Part shown: positions 4,886 to 5,100 of the stretch, piece after piece
Numbering within the stretch: position 1 is the stretch's first letter
Layout of the letters: each line of letters opens with the position of its first letter
Assembly: GCA_022796315.1 (NCBI GenBank)
Contig: JAAWIL010000153.1
Location: 1-5,100, forward strand
Direction of reading: 5' to 3'
Length of the DNA stretch: 5,100 bases
Source of the DNA: Oscillibacter sp.
Lineage (GTDB): Bacteria; Bacillota; Clostridia; Oscillospirales; Oscillospiraceae
Position numbers and translations under genes: made by a program
The notes under the pieces: model-generated
Told to the model about the DNA's origin: nothing
Database searches by the model: none
What the model saw: the letters and a program-made list of their open reading frames with translations, nothing else

Positions 4886-5100
4886 AGACAGAGCCCCGCC
4901 CCTGCGGCGTACCCCGGTGATAAAATGCGCGAGAGAACATGCCCGTTTCCCGGGGGTGTCCCATTAAGAGCCTGTTTAAAATCTCCCCGCGCATGTCTTG
5001 ACGGCGTATTTTCCGCCCTGACTGCGTTAAAAATCCTTGCCATCCGTCAGGATGCCTGCGGATTTTTGCCTTGCAGGGCAAAAAATCCACTCGCCAATCC
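4886..5100. repeat. Non-coding, hairpin-rich right end; probable interspersed repeat or mobile-element end
   Basis: I see no credible gene here: the two minus-strand open frames (77 and 91 aa) lack ribosome binding sites, run through the terminator and the lysA promoter, and have no domain-like features. From about 4966 the DNA is dense in inverted repeats: GGCG / CGCC (5003-5017), AAAAATCC (5029-5036) with GGATTTTT (5060-5067), CATCC-GTCA-GGATG (5041-5054), and GGATTTTTGCC (5060-5070) with GGCAAAAAATCC (5077-5088), an 11-bp stem with one bulged A and a TTGCAG loop. Such clustered hairpins are typical of interspersed intergenic repeats and small non-autonomous elements. It resembles repeat sequence I associate with Oscillospiraceae genomes, but that is recollection, not a search. 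The left boundary is estimated and the right side continues past the window. Confidence 0.5.

Noticed and set aside
4936..4950. GAAC and GTTT in the right-end spacer, as a second SOS box
   Set aside because: The spacing between the halves is six bases and no promoter faces it, so it does not fit the LexA box.
4810..5090. Two overlapping minus-strand open frames of 77 and 91 aa
   Set aside because: Neither has a ribosome binding site, both run across the terminator hairpin and the lysA promoter, and the protein sequences look like translated repeat DNA (Arg/Gly-rich, no domain pattern).
1..5100. CRISPR array, tRNA, rRNA, toxin-antitoxin pair, phage or transposase genes
   Set aside because: No regularly spaced direct repeats, no tRNA cloverleaf or rRNA sequence, and no recognisable recombinase or toxin family were seen on either strand.

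Overview
The window looks like chromosomal core DNA from a GC-rich, low-G+C-lineage Firmicute, most likely a gut Clostridia of the Oscillospiraceae type (Flavonifractor, Oscillibacter or Intestinimonas-like). The reasons are strong AGGAGG-type ribosome binding sites, a Bacillus/Clostridium-type LexA box, a free-standing short SecG, a lipoprotein with a Gram-positive lipobox, and coding DNA of high GC separated by AT-rich spacers. The taxonomic placement is inference from style and has not been tested by a search.

Layout from left to right. At 1-85 there is an AT-rich edge with a small hairpin. It runs in frame into a small CxxC/single-TM protein (86-457, +), whose true start is unclear. A shared hairpin terminator (460-491) separates it from a convergent unknown lipoprotein (497-1030, -). 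The lipoprotein is divergent from a secreted NodB-type polysaccharide deacetylase (1188-1898, +), and these two probably act at the envelope. A bidirectional terminator (1899-1928) then separates the deacetylase from secG (1935-2165, -). secG is divergent from lexA (2404-2994, +), and the spacer holds a promoter for each. The lexA promoter has a good SOS box touching its -35 element. lexA is followed after 88 nt, containing two GC hairpins, by a glyoxalase I-like VOC protein (3083-3448, +). A long shared hairpin (3461-3503) follows, then lysA-type diaminopimelate decarboxylase (3509-4765, -) with a clear promoter (4812-4841).

From 4842 to the right edge I see no convincing gene. There is a minus-strand intrinsic terminator (4853-4885) just upstream of the lysA promoter, then a strongly hairpin-rich stretch (about 4966-5100) that looks like an interspersed repeat or the end of a mobile element.

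The genes do not form one pathway. They are small, mostly single-gene transcription units with alternating orientation and compact shared terminators. Envelope and secretion (deacetylase, lipoprotein, SecG, and lysA through meso-DAP/lysine) and stress (LexA, glyoxalase) are the themes. I found no evidence of a novel multi-gene system. The items most worth a second look are the structured right-end sequence, the uncertain start of the left-end gene, and the atypical motifs in the decarboxylase.
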